DNA of 64,000 bases from Burkholderiaceae bacterium (GCA_004323695.1 SCRU01000173.1:1-64000); one strand, 5' to 3'. Positions 9,756-20,245 are shown, counted from the stretch's first letter. Numbers and translations are program-made. The notes: generated from the sequence alone by a model not told the origin.

Positions 9756-10700
9756 TCAGCGGGACGTTGCATCTCGGATTCGGCGCCCGGGCCTGAGCAG
9801 CCCCGTCGACAGGGCCGTGCCGCACACGATCACGGCGGCGCACAGCACCATCCAGGGCGTGATGTGCTCGCCCAGGAACGCCACGCCGTACAGCACCGCG
9901 AACACGGGCACGACAAAGGTCACCGCCAGCGCACGCGCCGGCCCGGCGTGCTCGATCAGCCGGAAGTACAGGATGTAAGCCAGGCCCGTGCACAGCACCC
10001 CCAGCGCCAGCAGCGACAGCCAGGATCGGGCGCCGGGCATGTGCGCGGGCCACAGCCACAGGGCAGGCAATGCCAGCCCGAGGGCGGCGCCGAGCTGGCT
10101 GCCAGCCGCCGTGAGCAGCGGCGGCAACCCGACCAGGTAGCGCTTGGTGAAGCTGGCCGCGGTGCCATAGCAAAGGCAGGCCAGCAGACAGGCGCCGATC
10201 GCGAGCAGGTTGGCGCCCGCGGAGGCACCACCGGACGCGCTCAGGCTCGTCTTGCTCCAGACCAGCAGCGCCACGCCGATCAGCCCGATAACCAGACCCA
10301 GCACGCGCGAGGCGTTCAGCCGGTCTTTCAGCCACAGCCATGCCACGGCCGCGCCAAACAGCGGCGCCGTGGCATTGAGGACGGCCGACAGCCCGGTGGG
10401 AATGGTCAGCAGGGCGAAGCAGTACAGCGCGAACGGAATGCCCGAATTGAGCAGACCGACGACGAACACCGGCTTCCAGTGCCGCAGTAGTTGCGGACCC
10501 AGGCCGCGCTTGAGCAGCAGCGGCATGAGGAACAGCGCGGCGATCGTCACGCGCACGGCGGCCGTGGGCACGGCGCCGAATTCCACCGTGGCCAGGTCCA
10601 TGAACAGGAACGACGCCCCCCAGATGGCGGACAGCAACACGAAGTCGCCTGCCCAGCGCGGCCTCGCGGTGGCGGCAGCCGGCGTGGCGGCGGCCGTCAA
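9756..10700 (-). CDS. DMT superfamily (EamA) transporter
   Basis: Ten-TM EamA repeat protein (AIWGASFLFMDLATVEFGAVPTAAVR...); TTG start overlapping the ogt stop is the likely start. Confidence 0.85.
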   Translation of the reverse strand: MTAAATPAAATARPRWAGDFVLLSAIWGASFLFMDLATVEFGAVPTAAVRVTIAALFLMPLLLKRGLGPQLLRHWKPVFVVGLLNSGIPFALYCFALLTIPTGLSAVLNATAPLFGAAVAWLWLKDRLNASRVLGLVIGLIGVALLVWSKTSLSASGGASAGANLLAIGACLLACLCYGTAASFTKRYLVGLPPLLTAAGSQLGAALGLALPALWLWPAHMPGARSWLSLLALGVLCTGLAYILYFRLIEHAGPARALAVTFVVPVFAVLYGVAFLGEHITPWMVLCAAVIVCGTALSTGLLRPGRRIRDATSR

Positions 10701-11227
10701 GCGGGATTCCCCGGCAGGGCGGCTTCGAGTTCGAGCAGCGCGGCCTTGCGATCGAGCCCGCCCGCATAACCCGTGAGCGAGCCGTCCGAGCCGATCACGC
10801 GGTGGCACGGCACGATCACGCCGATCGGGTTGCGCCCGACGGCGGCGCCGACGGCGCGCACGGCCGCCGGCTTGCCGATGCCCGAGCTCAAGGCGCCGTA
10901 GCTCGTGGTGGTCCCGCGCGGGATCCTGAGCAGCGCCTGCCACACCGACTGCTGGAACGCGGTACCGCCGTGCAGGTCCAGCGGCAGGTCGAACGCCGTG
11001 CGCCGGCCTGCGAAATATTCGCCAAGCTGCCGCACGGCGCGCACCAGCACCGGATGCCGGTCGTCGACGCGCCAGGCGGAGCGGTCGGGCAGGTGGCGCT
11101 GGCCTTCGAACCAGACGCCAGCCACGCCCCGGTCGGTCGCGGCCACGATGACCGGGCCGAGCGGGCTGTTGAAGGTGGTTTGCACGGTTTGCGTATCGAA
11201 TTTCATCGGGTTCACCTGTTGATTCAT
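10697..11227 (-). CDS. ogt: methylated-DNA--[protein]-cysteine S-methyltransferase
   Basis: Active-site motif IVPCHRVIGSDGSLTGYAGGLDRKAALLELE. Confidence 0.93.
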   Translation of the reverse strand: MNQQVNPMKFDTQTVQTTFNSPLGPVIVAATDRGVAGVWFEGQRHLPDRSAWRVDDRHPVLVRAVRQLGEYFAGRRTAFDLPLDLHGGTAFQQSVWQALLRIPRGTTTSYGALSSGIGKPAAVRAVGAAVGRNPIGVIVPCHRVIGSDGSLTGYAGGLDRKAALLELEAALPGNPA

Positions 11228-11235
11228 GATGATTT

Positions 11236-11285
11236 AGGCTTGTAGCCCTTTAAAAATCGATAGTGTTAGCTATATTTTTTGTAGT
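11236..11285 (-). repeat. degenerate AT-rich repeat copy at the 3' end of the ada-alkA gene
   Basis: + strand: GGCTTGTAGCCCTTTAAAAATCGATAGTGTTAGCTATATTTTTTGTAGTC. Confidence 0.45.
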
Positions 11286-12797
11286 CTTCGGTTTTTTCAC
11301 GGGCTCGGGCAGCGTGGCCCAGGCGCGGATCACGGCATAGCTGCGCCAGGGCTTCCAGCCCGTGGAGGCGGTCTTGGCTTCGCGCGCCGCGCGCAGCGGA
11401 CTTTTGTCGGTCACGCCCAGCGCCCTTTGCAGCGCCACATCGCCGGCCGGGAACGCGTCGGGCCAGCGCAGCGCCCGCATGGCGATGTATTGCGCCGTCC
11501 AGTCGCCGATGCCGGGCAGTTCCCGGAGCGCCGCCACGGTGGCATGCACATCGGCGACACCGTGCAGCGCGAGACGCTTGTCCGCCACGGCCTGCGCGAT
11601 CGCGACGATGGCGGCCTGGCGCTGACGCACGATGCCGAGTTGGCCCAGCGCGTTGCCGCCGGCCCCCGCCAGTACTGCCGGCGCGGGGAACAGGCGCGTC
11701 AACTCGGGGAAAGGCGTGTCGATCGGCTCGCCGAAGCGGTCCACCATGCGCTGCGCCAGCGTGCGCGCGGCTGCCACCGTGATCTGCTGGCCGAGCACTG
11801 CCCGCACGGCCAACTCGTAGCCGTCCATCGCGCCCGGAACGCGCAGGCCGTCGCCCTCTGGAAAGCTCGCGTGCAACACGGCATTGATGGCTTTCGGGTC
11901 GGCATCGAGGTCGAGCATGGCGCGCAGCCGGCGGATCACCAGCGGCAGCACCTCGCGCAGCGAATCGCTCACGCGCAGCAACACCCGGCAGCGCGCTTCG
12001 TCGAACTCGGCACTCAGCCAGCCGGCATGCGTGCGGCCGCCCGCCTCGGTACACAAGGTACGCCGGATCGCGGGGTTGCCGGGGCCGCCCCCAATGGACT
12101 CCACGGCCTGCAGCGTGCGCTTGCCGAAGAAGCCGAGCAGGGCCTGCACGTCGTAGGGCGGCCGGTAGCCGAGCCGGATAGCCTGAGCCAGGCCGGACGT
12201 TGCCGCGCCGTCGCGCCGCAGCTGCGTCGGGTTCAGCCCGTAGTGCTGGACAAAGGCGGCGTTGAAGCGGCGCACGCTGGCAAAGCCGCTGGCCAGGGCG
12301 ATCCGGGTCACGGGCAGGTCCGTGTCCGCCAGCAGTTGCTTGGCCGTGAGAAGGCGGCGCGTTTGCAGGTATTGCAGCGGGGAGACGCCAAACTGCGCCT
12401 CGAAGATACGGCGCAGATGGCGGTCGCTCACGCCCAGCTTGTGTGCCAGTTGCTCCACGGAAGGCGCTTCAATGCCCCACGCCTCCGTCTCGTCCAGCAG
12501 CCGCGCGGCCTGGTGCGCCAGGATGTAGGAGGCGTCCTGGACTGACCAGACGACCGAATGCGGCGCCAGCTCCGGCCGGCAGCGCAGGCAGGGCCGGAAG
12601 CCCGCGCGCTCGGCCTGCGCGGCATGGCCGAAGAACCGGCAGTTCTCCCGCTTGGGCGTCTTCACGCGGCATACCGGGCGGCAGTAGATGCCGGTCGACG
12701 TGACGCCGGTGAAGAAGCAGCCGTCGAAGCGCGCATCCCGCGCCTTGAGGGCGAGGTAGCAGGCGTCGGGCGCAATGGTGACGGTATCGGGGAGCAT
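11250..12797 (-). CDS. Ada-type regulator / DNA-3-methyladenine glycosylase II fusion
   Basis: N-terminal Ada Zn domain (GIYCRPVCRVKTPKRENCRFF, FRPCLRCRPE), AraC HTH, C-terminal AlkA HhH-GPD domain. Confidence 0.9.
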   Translation of the reverse strand: MLPDTVTIAPDACYLALKARDARFDGCFFTGVTSTGIYCRPVCRVKTPKRENCRFFGHAAQAERAGFRPCLRCRPELAPHSVVWSVQDASYILAHQAARLLDETEAWGIEAPSVEQLAHKLGVSDRHLRRIFEAQFGVSPLQYLQTRRLLTAKQLLADTDLPVTRIALASGFASVRRFNAAFVQHYGLNPTQLRRDGAATSGLAQAIRLGYRPPYDVQALLGFFGKRTLQAVESIGGGPGNPAIRRTLCTEAGGRTHAGWLSAEFDEARCRVLLRVSDSLREVLPLVIRRLRAMLDLDADPKAINAVLHASFPEGDGLRVPGAMDGYELAVRAVLGQQITVAAARTLAQRMVDRFGEPIDTPFPELTRLFPAPAVLAGAGGNALGQLGIVRQRQAAIVAIAQAVADKRLALHGVADVHATVAALRELPGIGDWTAQYIAMRALRWPDAFPAGDVALQRALGVTDKSPLRAAREAKTASTGWKPWRSYAVIRAWATLPEPVKKPKTTKNIANTIDF

Positions 12798-12885
12798 GGT
12801 GTGGATGATAGGCCCGCCGCGGGTTTTGACTCGCCGTTTCCGGACATGTCCACCCGCCTACAATCCCGGCAACTCTCCAGAAACC

Positions 12886-14286
12886 ATGCAAGGGACACGC
12901 TTCGTGCAGCTCGCCGCCTCCATTTTCAAGGCCTATGACATTCGCGGCGTGGTGCCGTCCACGTTGAACCCCGAAGTCGCCGAGGCGCTGGGACGCGCGT
13001 TTGGCACGATCGCCCGCGCGCACGGCGAGCGGGTCGTTGCCGTGGGACGCGACGGGCGCCTGAGCGGCCCCGCGCTGGCCGCCGCCCTCGTGCGCGGCCT
13101 CGTCGCCGCCGGCATCGATGTGATCGACATCGGCATGGCGACGACGCCCATGCTTTATTTTGCCGCCAGCACACTTTGCGCCAGCGGCATCCAGGTGACC
13201 GGCAGCCACAACCCGAAGGACGATAACGGTTTCAAGATGGTGCTGTGCGGCCGCGCCATTTACGGTGACGACATCCAGGCGCTGCGCCGCATGATGGAAG
13301 ACGAGAGTTGGGTGCTGCAGCCGCGCGGCCACATCCGCAACATCAGCGTGCTGGCCCCGTACCAGGCCCGCATCGTCTCCGACGTGAAGCTGGCACGCCC
13401 CATGCATATCGTGGTCGATTGCGGCAACGGCGTGGCCGGCGCGTCCGCCCCCGCCATTTTTCGCGCGCTCGGCTGCCGCGTCACCGAGCTGTTCTGCCAG
13501 GTGGACGGCAGCTTTCCGAACCACCATCCCGATCCGAACAAACCCGAGAACCTGCGCGACCTCATCGGGGCACTGCGCGACACCGGTGCCGAACTCGGCC
13601 TGGCCTTCGACGGCGACGGCGACCGGCTCGGCATCGTCACGCGGGACGGCAGCATCATCTACGCGGACCGCCAGCTGATCCTGTTCGCGCGCGACGTGCT
13701 CGGCCGCGTGCCGGGCGGCCAGGTCGTGTTCGACTCGAAGTGCTCGCAGCGCCTGGCGCCTGCGATCGAGGCGGCCGGCGGCAGGGCGCTGATGTACCGG
13801 ACCGGGCATTCGCTGATCAAGGCGAAGATGGCCGAGATCGGCTCGCCGCTCGGCGGCGAGATGAGCGGCCACATCTTCTTCGAGGAGCGCTGGTTCGGTT
13901 TCGACGACGGCACCTATGCGGGCTGCCGGCTGCTCGAAATCGTGGCCCGGTCGCCTGACGCCAATGCCGTGCTGAACGCCTTGCCGACCAGCTTTTCCAC
14001 GCCCGAACTGAATATCGGCTGTGCCGAGGGCGAGCCGCCCGGCATCGTGGCGCGCGTGGTGGCGCGGGCCCGTTTTGCGCCGCCGGCGCGCATCAGCACC
14101 GTCGATGGGCTGCGGGTGGACTGGCCGGACGGTTTCGGTCTGATCCGCGCGAGCAATACCACGCCGATGCTGGCGCTGCGCTTCGAAGGCCATACGCCCG
14201 AAGCCCTGCAGCGCATCCAGACGGAGATGCTCGCGCTGTTGCGCCAGGTCCGGCCCGAAGCAAAAATCGAGGAAGCCGCGCATTGA
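12886..14286 (+). CDS. phosphomannomutase/phosphoglucomutase
   Basis: FKAYDIRGVVP, TGSHNPKDDNGFKM, FDGDGDRLGIV. Confidence 0.92.
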   Translation: MQGTRFVQLAASIFKAYDIRGVVPSTLNPEVAEALGRAFGTIARAHGERVVAVGRDGRLSGPALAAALVRGLVAAGIDVIDIGMATTPMLYFAASTLCASGIQVTGSHNPKDDNGFKMVLCGRAIYGDDIQALRRMMEDESWVLQPRGHIRNISVLAPYQARIVSDVKLARPMHIVVDCGNGVAGASAPAIFRALGCRVTELFCQVDGSFPNHHPDPNKPENLRDLIGALRDTGAELGLAFDGDGDRLGIVTRDGSIIYADRQLILFARDVLGRVPGGQVVFDSKCSQRLAPAIEAAGGRALMYRTGHSLIKAKMAEIGSPLGGEMSGHIFFEERWFGFDDGTYAGCRLLEIVARSPDANAVLNALPTSFSTPELNIGCAEGEPPGIVARVVARARFAPPARISTVDGLRVDWPDGFGLIRASNTTPMLALRFEGHTPEALQRIQTEMLALLRQVRPEAKIEEAAH

Positions 14287-15584
14287 GCGCAAGCCGCAGC
14301 CTGTACTCGCTGGCCATGTGGCTGGCGCAACCCCTGCTGCATCGCAAGCTGGCGCGGCGCGGGGCGGCGGAGCCGCGCTACCTGCAGGACGTGCCGGAAC
14401 GCTTCGGCCGCTACGATGGGCCGCCTGATGCGGGCTTCATCTGGCTGCATGCGGTGTCGCTGGGCGAGACGCGCGCCGCCGCGATTCTGATTGGCCAATT
14501 GCGCCAGCGCCTGCCCGGCATGCGCCTGCTGCTGACCAACGGCACCGCGACGGGGCGCGCCGAGGGCGTCACCCTCTTGCAGCCGGGCGATGTGCAGGTC
14601 TGGCAGCCCTGGGACACGCCCGGCGCCGTGAAGCGCTTCCTCGCGCATTTCAGGCCGCGCATCGGCGTGCTGCTGGAGACCGAAATCTGGCCGAACCTGA
14701 CGGCGGCCTGCCGGCAAGCCGGCGTGCCCCTGGTGCTGGCGAATGCGCGCCTGAGCGAGAAGTCGCTGCGCCGGGCGCTGCGTCTGGCCTGGATTGCCAA
14801 ACCGGCCTACCAGTCGCTCGCCGCCGTCTGGGCCCAGACCGAGATCGGCGCGCAGCGCTTCCGGCAACTGGGTGCGCCGGTGCAGGCGGTGTTCGGCAAT
14901 CTCAAGTTCGACGCGATGCCCGACGCGGCGCAAATCGCTCAGGGCAAGGCCTGGCGCGCGGCGTGTGGTCGGCCCGTGATTTTGCTGGCCAGCTCGCGCG
15001 AAGGCGAGGAGGTGCAATTTCTCCAGAACCTTCAATCATTTCGGGCTAAAGCCCTCGAAAAATCTGCGAATGACGCTGCAAAATCAATAGCTGACGAAGT
15101 TCAATGGCTGATCGTGCCGCGGCACCCGCAGCGCTTTGACGAAGTGGCCGCATTGGCGGCGCAACAGGGTTTCGCGGTGTCGCGGCGCAGCGCCTGGGCG
15201 GCGCAGCCGCAAACCGCCGACATCTGGCTCGGCGACTCGCTGGGCGAGATGGCGCTGTACTACGGCCTGGCCGACGTGGCGCTACTGGGCGGCAGTTTCG
15301 AGCCGCTCGGCGGCCAGAACCTGATCGAGGCGGCGGCCTGCGGCTGTCCCGTCGTGATGGGGCCTTCGACTTTCAATTTCGCGCAGGCCGCGCGGCTCGC
15401 CGAGTCTGCCGGCGCGGCCCTGCGGGCCGATTCCATGCCCGCGGCGCTGCAGGCGGCGCTGGCGCTCGCGCGCGACGCGCGCGGCAGGGCGGCCATGGCC
15501 GCTTGTGGTACGGAGTTTGCGTCGGCGCACCGGGGCGCCGCCGGCAAGACGGCGGACGCCGTGGTGGCGCTGCTGACGCAGTAA
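14283..15584 (+). CDS. waaA: 3-deoxy-D-manno-octulosonic acid transferase
   Basis: FIWLHAVSLGETRAA, LLLTNGTATGR, LLETEIWPNL, PRHPQRFDEVA. Confidence 0.92.
   Translation: MSASRSLYSLAMWLAQPLLHRKLARRGAAEPRYLQDVPERFGRYDGPPDAGFIWLHAVSLGETRAAAILIGQLRQRLPGMRLLLTNGTATGRAEGVTLLQPGDVQVWQPWDTPGAVKRFLAHFRPRIGVLLETEIWPNLTAACRQAGVPLVLANARLSEKSLRRALRLAWIAKPAYQSLAAVWAQTEIGAQRFRQLGAPVQAVFGNLKFDAMPDAAQIAQGKAWRAACGRPVILLASSREGEEVQFLQNLQSFRAKALEKSANDAAKSIADEVQWLIVPRHPQRFDEVAALAAQQGFAVSRRSAWAAQPQTADIWLGDSLGEMALYYGLADVALLGGSFEPLGGQNLIEAAACGCPVVMGPSTFNFAQAARLAESAGAALRADSMPAALQAALALARDARGRAAMAACGTEFASAHRGAAGKTADAVVALLTQ
15011..15108 (+). repeat. degenerate AT-rich repeat copy inside waaA
   Basis: TTTCGGGCTAAAGCCCTCGAAAAATCTGCGAATGACGCTGCAAAATCAATAGCTGA. 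Confidence 0.45.
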
Positions 15585-15613
15585 GCGTTGAAGGCGGGCC
15601 GGTCGTGCGGCGC

Positions 15614-15955
15614 TCAGTAGCGCGGCACCGCCTGGTCGAGTTGCTGCGACCAGGCGTCGATGCCGCCCGTGATGTTCACCACGTGGTCGAACCCGTTCTG
15701 CGCCAGAAATGTCGCCACGCGCAGGCTGCGGGCCCCGTGGTGGCACAGGCAGGCCACGGGCTGCGCCGGGTCCAGCTCGGCCAGGCGCGCCGGTATCTCG
15801 CCCATCGGGATGGTCACCAGTGCAAAGTCGGCCGGCCGCACGCTGGCGGTCTCCAATTCCAGCGGTTCACGCACGTCGAGCAGCACGGGCTCGCCGTGTG
15901 CTCGCGCCGCCTGCAGCCAGTCGGACCATTGGGCAGGGCTGACTTCGGGAATCAT
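15614..15955 (-). CDS. rhodanese-like domain protein (sulfurtransferase)
   Basis: LLDVREPLELETASV, VACLCHHGARSLRVATFLAQNGFDHVVNITGGIDAW. Confidence 0.88.
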   Translation of the reverse strand: MIPEVSPAQWSDWLQAARAHGEPVLLDVREPLELETASVRPADFALVTIPMGEIPARLAELDPAQPVACLCHHGARSLRVATFLAQNGFDHVVNITGGIDAWSQQLDQAVPRY

Positions 15956-15994
15956 GGGACGAGCTCCAGAAAAAAATGGACGACAGTGGACGGC

Positions 15995-16672
15995 TCAGAA
16001 CACAAAGGCGGCCGTTTCGGGAAAGTTCATCAGGTGCGGCGCCAGCGTATCCCACGGCTGCAGCGTGCGCCAGTCGTTCTCGCCCACGCGCGTCACGATG
16101 GTGGCGCGCATCACGGGGTCGTCGCCGACGATGGCTGCCAGCCGGCCACCCACCTTGAGCTGCGCGAGCAGCGCCTGCGGCACCCTGGCGACCGAGCCGC
16201 TGAGCAAGATCACGTCGAACGGCGCCTCGGCCAGGATGCCGTGGGCGCCGTCCGCCTCGCGCACCTCGGCGTTGTAGATGCCGGCACGTTGCAGGTTGCT
16301 GCGCGCGGTCTGCGCCAGTTCCGGGTTGATTTCCAGCGACACCACGCGCTGCGCGCGATGCGCCAGCAGCGCCGCCATGTAGCCGGAACCGGCGCCGATT
16401 TCCAGCACCGTCTCGTGTGGCTGCACGGCCATCTCCTGCAGCAGGCGCGCCTCGACGCGGGGCTCCAGCATGCACTGGCTGGCATGCGTCTGCGGCGGCA
16501 GCGGGATCTGCATGTCGACAAAAGCCAGCGCCTTGTGCGCCAGCGGCACGAAGTCCTCGCGCTTGACCACCGACAGCAGTTGCAGCACCTGGCTGTCCAG
16601 AACCTCCCAGGGGCGGATCTGCTGCTCGATCATGTTGAATCGGGCCTGCTCAAAATTCAGGGGGGCGGTCAT
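15995..16672 (-). CDS. pcm: protein-L-isoaspartate O-methyltransferase
   Basis: NFEQARFNMIEQQIRPWEV, EIGAGSGYMAALLAH. Confidence 0.85.
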   Translation of the reverse strand: MTAPLNFEQARFNMIEQQIRPWEVLDSQVLQLLSVVKREDFVPLAHKALAFVDMQIPLPPQTHASQCMLEPRVEARLLQEMAVQPHETVLEIGAGSGYMAALLAHRAQRVVSLEINPELAQTARSNLQRAGIYNAEVREADGAHGILAEAPFDVILLSGSVARVPQALLAQLKVGGRLAAIVGDDPVMRATIVTRVGENDWRTLQPWDTLAPHLMNFPETAAFVF

Positions 16673-16747
16673 GACAATTCTTCTCCGGGGGATCAGCGGG
16701 GCAGCCGCCCATTTTACGGGATCGACCCACCCCGGGGCGCCGCCGGA

Positions 16748-17944
16748 TCAGTAAAACGCCTGCAGCCCCGTCTGGGCCCGCCCCAGGATCAGCGCATGCA
16801 CGTCGTGCGTGCCCTCGTAGGTGTTCACGGTCTCCAGGTTGATCATGTGCCGGATCACGTGATATTCGTCGTGGATGCCGTTGCCGCCGTGCATGTCGCG
16901 CGCCATGCGCGCGATGTCGAGCGACTTGCCGCATGAGTTGCGCTTGATCAGGCTGACCATCTCGGGCGCGGCCTTGCCTTCGTCCATCAGGCGGCCCACG
17001 CGCAGGCAGCCCTGCAGGCCCAGCGCGATCTCGGTCTGCATGTCGGCGAGCTTTTTCTGGATCAGCTGGTTTTGCGCGAGCGGGCGGCCGAACTGCACGC
17101 GGTCCATGGTGTACTGGCGCGCGCGGTGCCAGCAGTCCTCGGCCGCGCCCAGCGCGCCCCACGCGATGCCGTAGCGTGCCTTGTTCAGGCAACCGAACGG
17201 GCCTTTCAAACCGCTCACGTTGGGCAGCAGGTTGGCTTCGGGCACGAACACGTCGTCCATCACGATCTCGCCCGTGACGGAGGCGCGCAGGCTCATCTTG
17301 CCCTCGATCTTGGGCGCGCTCAAACCCTTCATGCCTTTCTCCAGCACGAAGCCGTGGATGCTCTCCTGTCCGCCGACCTTGCCGTCCGGATCGGCCAGCT
17401 TGGCCCAGACCACGAACACGTCGGCAATCGGCGCGTTCGTGATCCACATCTTGGCGCCCTTGACGATGTAGCCGCCGTCCACCGGCTTGGCGCGCGTGAT
17501 CATGCTGGCCGGGTCGGAGCCGTGGTTCGGCTCGGTCAGGCCGAAGCAGCCGACCCATTCGCCGGTAGCGAGTTTCGGCAGATATTTCTGGCGCTGCGCC
17601 TCGGAACCGTACTCGTTGATCGGGTGCATCACGAGCGAACTCTGCACGCTGATCGCGCTGCGATAGCCGCTGTCCACGCGCTCGACCTCACGCGCCACCA
17701 GGCCGTAGCTCACGTAGTTGAGGCCGGCGCAGCCGTAGCCTTCAATAGTGGAGCCCAGGAAACCCATGGCGCCGGCTTCGTTCATGATCTCGCGGTCGAA
17801 CTTCTCATTGCGGGCGGCCATCAGCACGCGCGGCTGGAGTTTTTCCTGGCAGAAGGCGTGCGCGGCCTCCTGGATGGCGCGCTCGTCGTCGCTGAGCTGC
17901 TCCGACAGCAAAAACGGGTCTTCCCAGTTGAATTTGGCTTTCAT
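16748..17944 (-). CDS. gcdH: glutaryl-CoA dehydrogenase (acyl-CoA dehydrogenase family)
   Basis: [53 protein letters not shown]. Confidence 0.9.
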   Translation of the reverse strand: MKAKFNWEDPFLLSEQLSDDERAIQEAAHAFCQEKLQPRVLMAARNEKFDREIMNEAGAMGFLGSTIEGYGCAGLNYVSYGLVAREVERVDSGYRSAISVQSSLVMHPINEYGSEAQRQKYLPKLATGEWVGCFGLTEPNHGSDPASMITRAKPVDGGYIVKGAKMWITNAPIADVFVVWAKLADPDGKVGGQESIHGFVLEKGMKGLSAPKIEGKMSLRASVTGEIVMDDVFVPEANLLPNVSGLKGPFGCLNKARYGIAWGALGAAEDCWHRARQYTMDRVQFGRPLAQNQLIQKKLADMQTEIALGLQGCLRVGRLMDEGKAAPEMVSLIKRNSCGKSLDIARMARDMHGGNGIHDEYHVIRHMINLETVNTYEGTHDVHALILGRAQTGLQAFY

Positions 17945-18102
17945 GTCTCGTGTCCTTCAGGTTGACGGAAAAAGTAGAGGAACCGTGGTGCCGATGGCCT
18001 TGGCAAGTCGCGTGGTCCGCCCCGGCCGCGCACTGATTGTTCAACGGTCATTAATATCTGTCCAATACCTGATATTGATTCAACGATATATTATTCATAT
18101 TC

Positions 18103-19005
18103 ATGGAATTCCGGCACCTGCGCTATTTCCTGGTTCTGGCCGAAGAACTGCACTTCGGCCGCGCGGCGCGGCGCCTGTCGATTTCACAGCCGCCGCTGTC
18201 GCTGAACATCCAGCAGCTGGAAGCCTCTGTCGGCGCCCGGCTCTTCACCCGCAACAGCAAGCAGGTCGCACTCACCGCTGCGGGCCAGGCTTTTTTACCG
18301 GCGGCGCGTGCGCTGCTCGAGCAGGCGGCGCAGGCGGCCGGCCACGCCCGCGATGTCGGCCAGGGCATGGCCGGCAGCCTCGCGATCGGCTTTACCGGCA
18401 CCATGCTGTACAGCGGCCTGCCGAAGATCCTGGAGCGCTTTCAGGCCCGCCATCCCTTGCTGCGGCTGATGCTCAAGGAGCTCAGCTCGAACGAGCAGCT
18501 GCTTGAACTGGCACAGGACCGGCTGGACCTGGGCTTTGTGCACACCACGCGCGTGCCGCCCGAATTGAGCGAAATCCTGGTGGCCAGCCAGGCCTTTGTC
18601 TGCTGCCTGCCTGCCGGCCATGCACTGGCGCGCAAGCGCACGCTGTCGCTTTCTCAATTGCAGGGCCAGCCCTTTGCCGTCGTGTCGCGCACAGTGTCGC
18701 CCGACTACCATGAGCAGATCATGGCCATCTGCACCGGAGCCGGCTTTTACCCGGAGATACGCTATGAATTGCGGCATTGGCTCAGCGTGGTATCGCTGGT
18801 GTCGCAAGGCATGGGTGTGGCCCTGGTGCCGGCGGCCTTGCAGCAATCGGCGCTGGCCGGCACGGCGTTCGTGCCGCTGGACATGGCCACCGCAGCTTAC
18901 GATACCCATTGCCTGTGGAAAGCCAGTCGCGACAATCCGGCGCTGGCGGCATTTGTCAGTGCAGTGCGCGCGGCATCCCACCCGTCGCGCGGGAACGTGC
19001 GCTGA
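18103..19005 (+). CDS. LysR family transcriptional regulator
   Basis: MEFRHLRYFLVLAEELHFGRAARRLSISQPPLSLNIQQLE HTH. Confidence 0.92.
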   Translation: MEFRHLRYFLVLAEELHFGRAARRLSISQPPLSLNIQQLEASVGARLFTRNSKQVALTAAGQAFLPAARALLEQAAQAAGHARDVGQGMAGSLAIGFTGTMLYSGLPKILERFQARHPLLRLMLKELSSNEQLLELAQDRLDLGFVHTTRVPPELSEILVASQAFVCCLPAGHALARKRTLSLSQLQGQPFAVVSRTVSPDYHEQIMAICTGAGFYPEIRYELRHWLSVVSLVSQGMGVALVPAALQQSALAGTAFVPLDMATAAYDTHCLWKASRDNPALAAFVSAVRAASHPSRGNVR

Positions 19006-19045
19006 GGCCACGAGTGAGACGAGTCAACCCCCAAGGAGTATCGAC

Positions 19046-19585
19046 ATGAGCGATTTGCAAACCATCACCCTGGCCGGCGGCTGCTTCTGGTGCACCGAAG
19101 CCGTGTACGTCAAGGTGCGCGGCGTCACTGACGTTGAATCCGGCTACAGCAACGGCCACACGAAAAATCCGAGTTACGAGCAGGTCTGCGGCGGCGACAC
19201 CGGGCACGCCGAGGTGGTCAAGCTGACCTACGATCCGTCCCAGATCAGCGTGCGCGAGATTCTGGAGATCTTCTTCGTGGTGCACGACGCGACCACGCTG
19301 AACCGCCAGGGCAACGACACCGGCACGCAATACCGCAGCGGCATCTACTGGTCGACGCCCGAACAAAAGCAGGTGGCCGACGACATGATCCACCAGATGA
19401 CCCGGGACAAGGTGCTTGGCGCGCCCATCGTGACCGAGGTGCTGCCGCTGTCCAACTACTGGCCGGCCGAGGACTACCACCAGGACTTCTACGAGAAGAA
19501 TCCGAACCAGGGTTACTGCGTGGCCGTGGCCGGCCCGAAGGTGGCGAGGTTCCGCAAGACGTTTGCGGATCGCGTGAAGACCTGA
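19046..19585 (+). CDS. msrA: peptide-methionine (S)-S-oxide reductase
   Basis: LAGGCFWCTEAVY, GNDTGTQYRSGIY, YHQDFYEKNPNQGYC. Confidence 0.95.
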   Translation: MSDLQTITLAGGCFWCTEAVYVKVRGVTDVESGYSNGHTKNPSYEQVCGGDTGHAEVVKLTYDPSQISVREILEIFFVVHDATTLNRQGNDTGTQYRSGIYWSTPEQKQVADDMIHQMTRDKVLGAPIVTEVLPLSNYWPAEDYHQDFYEKNPNQGYCVAVAGPKVARFRKTFADRVKT

Positions 19586-19594
19586 GCCACGCGC

Positions 19595-20245
19595 CTAGGG
19601 CGCCAGCCGCTCGCGCAACCAGCCACCACCGCTCTCTGTCGTATAGCGCAGGCGGTCATGGAGCCGGCTCTTGCGGCCCTGCCAGAACTCCCAGGTGTCA
19701 GGCACGAGGCGAAAGCCGCCCCAGTGCGGCGGGCGCGGCGGCTTGAGCAGAAACTTCGCGCCGTAGCGGGCGGCGTTGGCGACCAGTACGCTGCGCCCCG
19801 CGATCACCTGGCTTTGCGGACTGGCCCAGGCGCCGATGCGCGAATCGAGCGGGCGGCTGTCGAAGTAGGTGTCGCTTTCTTCGTCGCTGACCTTCTCGAC
19901 CAGACCTTCGATGCGCACCACGCGTTCCAGTAGGGTCCAGTGGAACTGCAGCGCCGCGTACGGATTGCCCGCCAGCTCCTGGCCCTTGCGGCTGTCGTAG
20001 TTGGTGAACCAGACGATGCCGCGCTCGTCATAGCCCTTGATCAGCACCACGCGCGTGCTGGGGCGCAGGTTGCTCGCGACCGTGGCGAGCGTCATCGCAT
20101 TGGGCTCGGGCACTTCGGCGGCGATGGCTTCGGTCAGCCACTGGTCGAACTGCCTGAGCGGGTCGGCGTGCGAGGCGTCTTCACCGAGCTCGGCGCGCTC
20201 GTAGCTTTTGCGCAGGTCGGCAATGTGGGCGGCGGTGTTTGTCAT
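19595..20245 (-). CDS. pdxH: pyridoxamine 5'-phosphate oxidase
   Basis: [48 protein letters not shown]-terminus. Confidence 0.94.
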   Translation of the reverse strand: MTNTAAHIADLRKSYERAELGEDASHADPLRQFDQWLTEAIAAEVPEPNAMTLATVASNLRPSTRVVLIKGYDERGIVWFTNYDSRKGQELAGNPYAALQFHWTLLERVVRIEGLVEKVSDEESDTYFDSRPLDSRIGAWASPQSQVIAGRSVLVANAARYGAKFLLKPPRPPHWGGFRLVPDTWEFWQGRKSRLHDRLRYTTESGGGWLRERLAP

